Origin: an uncultured Pirellulaceae bacterium
Lineage (GTDB): Bacteria > Planctomycetota > Planctomycetia > Pirellulales > Pirellulaceae
Direction of reading: 5' to 3'
DNA length: 64,000 nucleotides
Assembly (NCBI GenBank): GCA_937941455.1
Contig: CALDHM010000008.1
Span: 62,001-126,000, forward strand
Notes under the pieces: generated by a model
Told to the model about the DNA's origin: nothing
Databases searched by the model: none
The model's input: the letters and a program-made list of their open reading frames with translations, nothing else
Shown here: one piece after another, positions 62,229 to 64,000 of the stretch
Layout of the letters: every line of letters begins with the position of its first letter
How positions within the stretch are numbered: position 1 is the first letter of the stretch
Program-made: the position numbers and the translations under genes

Positions 62229-62582
62229 CTAGAGTCTGCGATCGGTTTTGCGGCGGCGTGTTGACAAGGCACCGAGCCAACGTCGGGCCAACGTTTGGAG
62301 AAACAGGAGTAACAATCCGATCACCCCAATGATCAGAAAAATACGCGGCCGACTCGACACGATTGCGATCAAGGCGACGAGTGCTGCCAGCGTTATCGTC
62401 GAGACCGACTTGTCACGGCCGATCAAGCTGGGTAGCGCCAGCCACAGGGCCATGATGACGAGACCGGCTCGCAGGCAGATCGAGGGGGTGACGGAATCGA
62501 TGCCACCAGAAATCCCCCACGCTCCGTAGGCGACTAACGCCAAGCCGATGATTCCGAAGATCGCAAGCCTCGCCTGGGCCAT
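62229..62582 (-). CDS. Small integral membrane protein (117 aa)
   Basis: Four predicted helices: IFGIIGLALVAYGAWGISGG, ICLRAGLVIMALWLALPSL, TITLAALVALIAIVSSR and IFLIIGVIGLLLLFLQTLA, then a basic tail (STRRRKTDRRL). No family recognised and no obvious partner, though it starts 24 bases after the end of the epimerase-like gene upstream on the same strand, so it may be cotranscribed. Start at ATG 62582. Confidence 0.65.
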   Translation of the reverse strand: MAQARLAIFGIIGLALVAYGAWGISGGIDSVTPSICLRAGLVIMALWLALPSLIGRDKSVSTITLAALVALIAIVSSRPRIFLIIGVIGLLLLFLQTLARRWLGALSTRRRKTDRRL

Positions 62583-62605
62583 GGGATAAACCCGTCAAGC
62601 ATTCG

Positions 62606-63448
62606 TCAAATAATTTCGGACTTCAGTCGGCGCAGCAATTGTACGGCACCCGCGATTTCCTCGCGCTGCCGTTCCCGCTCTTGGGGAATTTCTCGCTCGA
62701 TGGTCAATGGCCCGTCGAAGCCGATCTCGTAGAGTGTGCGCAAGTAGGTCTCTATGTTCACGTCGCCTTGCCCCAAGGGGACTTCCTGGCCCCACTCGTT
62801 GCCGGGATTCTTGGCCCATTTGCCGTCCTTGCAATGAACGCTGCGGACTCTCGAACCGAGCAGTTTCAACGCGGCGATTGGTTCACCGGTTCCGTACAAA
62901 ATCATGTTGGCGGGATCGAAATTGACGAACAGATTGTTGACGCCAACATCATCAATGAATTGAACCAAGGCCTGGGCAGTTTCCTGCCCAGTTTCTAGGT
63001 GGAGCGATTGCCCATGCCGCTTGACGTACTGGCAAAGATCCCGAGTCACTTCCACCACCTCACGGTAGTCTTGACCATTGCGATCATGGGGAACGAAGCC
63101 CAAGTGGAGCGCCACCACGGGGCAGCCCAACTGCCGAGCAAAATCTGCGATCTGCTGCATTTCCTGAAGCCGCTCGGCGCGGGTCTCTCGAGGGACAAGC
63201 CCCACGGTCCGCTCGACTGTGGGAATATCGGCATAGCTTTCCCCGTCAAAGCCACCGAAAACTGCCGTCAAACGAATACCGTATTTTTTTAGTAGTTGCA
63301 GGAATCGCTCAGCATGTTCGGGTGTGCGTGATTCCCGATGCGGGGCATGCAACTGGATCGTGGAGACGCCGAGTTCGTGCGCGACGGGCAGGTGGACGCC
63401 CAAGCCTGCATCGATGCTGGCAAAAACTCCGATTGGCCATTTTTCCAT
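62606..63448 (-). CDS. Sugar phosphate isomerase/epimerase family (TIM barrel)
   Basis: A 280-residue AP-endonuclease-2/xylose-isomerase-like TIM barrel. Typical stretches: GVFASIDAGLGVHLPVAHEL, GCPVVALHLGFVPHD, QSLHLETGQETAQALVQFID, NLFVNFDPANMILYGTGEP, SVHCKDGKWAKNPGN and PLGQGDVNIETYLRTLYEIG then FDGPLTIE. Metal ligands would be E and D/H residues in these strands. The substrate is likely a sugar or inositol derivative, not determined. Planctomycetes carry many such genes. Start at ATG 63448. Confidence 0.88.
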   Translation of the reverse strand: MEKWPIGVFASIDAGLGVHLPVAHELGVSTIQLHAPHRESRTPEHAERFLQLLKKYGIRLTAVFGGFDGESYADIPTVERTVGLVPRETRAERLQEMQQIADFARQLGCPVVALHLGFVPHDRNGQDYREVVEVTRDLCQYVKRHGQSLHLETGQETAQALVQFIDDVGVNNLFVNFDPANMILYGTGEPIAALKLLGSRVRSVHCKDGKWAKNPGNEWGQEVPLGQGDVNIETYLRTLYEIGFDGPLTIEREIPQERERQREEIAGAVQLLRRLKSEII

Positions 63449-63617
63449 CGTTTTCCTCGTTGAAATTCAATTTTGAGCGTTTGCCGCGCCGCGCTGCCGG
63501 CGCCTTTGGCCAAACCATGCGGATTGGCCGCGGGACAAGTCCCTGCAAATGCCGTGCGTCATGTATCGCTTTGAGAAAATTCTAGCGAAAGAGTCGATCC
63601 TCAAACCGACGACACCC

Positions 63618-63660
63618 GTAACCCGCAGCGTAAGCGAGGACTTGTTTTGGGATTGGCTCT
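63618..63660 (+). repeat. 'VTRSVSE' interspersed repeat, copy B
   Basis: GTAACCCGCAGCGTAAGCGA followed by GGACTTGTTTTGGGATTGGC. Closest to copy C at 11841, and shares the core with copies at 2192 and 5467. Translated it reads V-T-R-S-V-S-E-D-L-F-W-D. Confidence 0.65.
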
Positions 63661-63718
63661 ATGCATCCTGCCCGCCGAGGCACGCCCCGTCAACCGGGGA
63701 GACCGCGACTCGAACCAT

Positions 63719-63749
63719 AAAAAAACCACCAGCCTGGTGGGCTGGTGGT
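63719..63749 (-). terminator. Intrinsic terminator downstream of the secretin gene
   Basis: ACCACCAGCC (63725-63734) pairs perfectly with GGCTGGTGGT (63740-63749) across a 5-base loop. On the minus strand a run of seven T follows. It terminates transcription arriving from the secretin gene. Confidence 0.88.
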
Positions 63750-63804
63750 CGAACTTGATTGGATAACAAGCGAGAGTCCGAGGACTCCCCGAAAATGATG
63801 GAGG

Positions 63805-64000
63805 CTAGTTGCCGCCTCCCGCCGGACCGACTTGGCGACGCTCTTCTTCCTCTTGGATGATGATGCGCGGAGTCACCATCATCATCAAGTTCGAAGTTTC
63901 ACGGCCAATACCGACGTTCTTGAACAACCGGTTGATATACGGCAAGTTGCTGAAGAACGGCACGCCTTTTTCCAAACGCGCTTCTTGCAGCGTCTTGATA
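63805..64000 (-). CDS. Secretin (type II/III secretion or type IV pilus), 3' end only
   Basis: The C-terminal 64 residues of a secretin are visible, running out of the window at 64000. GVPFFSNLPYINRLFKNVGI and then R-E-T-S-N-L-M-M-M-V-T-P-R-I-I is the conserved end of the secretin homology domain, forming the outer-membrane pore of type II secretion or type IV pilus systems. The tail E-E-E-E-R-R-Q-V-G-P-A-G-G-G-N is variable. The stop is TAG at 63805-63807, followed by a strong terminator. Which secretion system it belongs to cannot be told from this fragment. Confidence 0.85.
   Translation of the reverse strand, partial: IKTLQEARLEKGVPFFSNLPYINRLFKNVGIGRETSNLMMMVTPRIIIQEEEERRQVGPAGGGN

Larger units (their letters stand above)
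63449..63804. other. Intergenic region with repeat and terminator
   Basis: About 356 bases, holding repeat copy B (63618-63660) and the terminator at 63719. No gene supported. Confidence 0.5.

Overview
The window looks like a chromosome segment of a planctomycete, most likely of the Pirellulales type. This is inferred from protein character, not from any search. The signs are: moderately high GC; many long signal peptides; a BBP7-like outer-membrane barrel; a secretin tail; kdsA (Kdo and lipid A outer membrane); an eight-haem cytochrome with TPRs; a DUF5117-like zinc metalloprotease; PhoD-type phosphatases with an OB-like tail; and interspersed repeats that translate as V-T-R-S-V-S-E, which I associate with this phylum. 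Almost everything is core chromosome. I see no prophage, integron, CRISPR array or intact insertion sequence.

Layout. 1-5300: end of galM, a family 2 glycosyltransferase, a MaoC-type hydratase, then a worn accessory stretch (lone excisionase-like protein, small membrane protein, frameshifted remnant of a defence-like protein) and a HAD phosphatase. 5900-13200 (minus strand): rpoD and dnaG as a pair, kdsA, a lipid/diacylglycerol kinase and an inositol-phosphatase family gene. 14200-23500: an unknown protein, a secreted PPIase, mfd, a metallophosphatase, queA, HU and ribD. 24000-28700: tRNA-Val(GAC), a frameshifted secreted OB-fold gene, a PhoD phosphatase carrying what looks like the same OB module, and a membrane/spermidine-synthase-like fusion. 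29200-34000: a small conserved protein, the octahaem cytochrome and a multiply frameshifted Na+/Ca2+ antiporter.

34500-37100 (minus strand) holds a translationally coupled trio: a membrane protein with an arrestin-like C-terminal domain, a free arrestin-like domain and a P-loop ATPase. Just upstream on the same strand is a stand-alone RNA polymerase alpha-CTD. 37200-51400: PcrA/UvrD helicase, BBP7-like barrel, large zinc metalloprotease, GMC oxidoreductase, a DinB-ABC ATPase-ABC permease operon, RidA-like protein and a CrtI-like FAD oxidoreductase. The stop codon of that last gene lies inside a 129-bp MITE-like element with inverted ends. fabZ and fabI follow.

53000-61850 is the most unusual block. 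Six genes are packed head to tail with overlaps or very short gaps: a membrane-anchored coiled-coil protein, two secreted proteins of unknown function, one HtrA-like protease with an intact His-Asp-Ser triad, and two HtrA-like proteins whose triads are destroyed. The last of these also carries PDZ repeats and a hydrolase-like domain lacking its nucleophile. The arrangement suggests an envelope system with one working protease and two pseudoproteases as sensors, scaffolds or adaptors. The window ends with a small membrane protein, a sugar-phosphate isomerase/epimerase-like gene and the 3' end of a secretin gene.

Non-coding content is rich: strong intrinsic terminators (HU, tRNA-Val, 29146, 40895, 63719), two candidate structured RNAs (12115-12306 and 29825-29962), an orphan terminator at 14071, and several repeat families. 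Many genes appear to start with TTG or GTG, so several starts are provisional. All family names rest on recognising motifs by eye.
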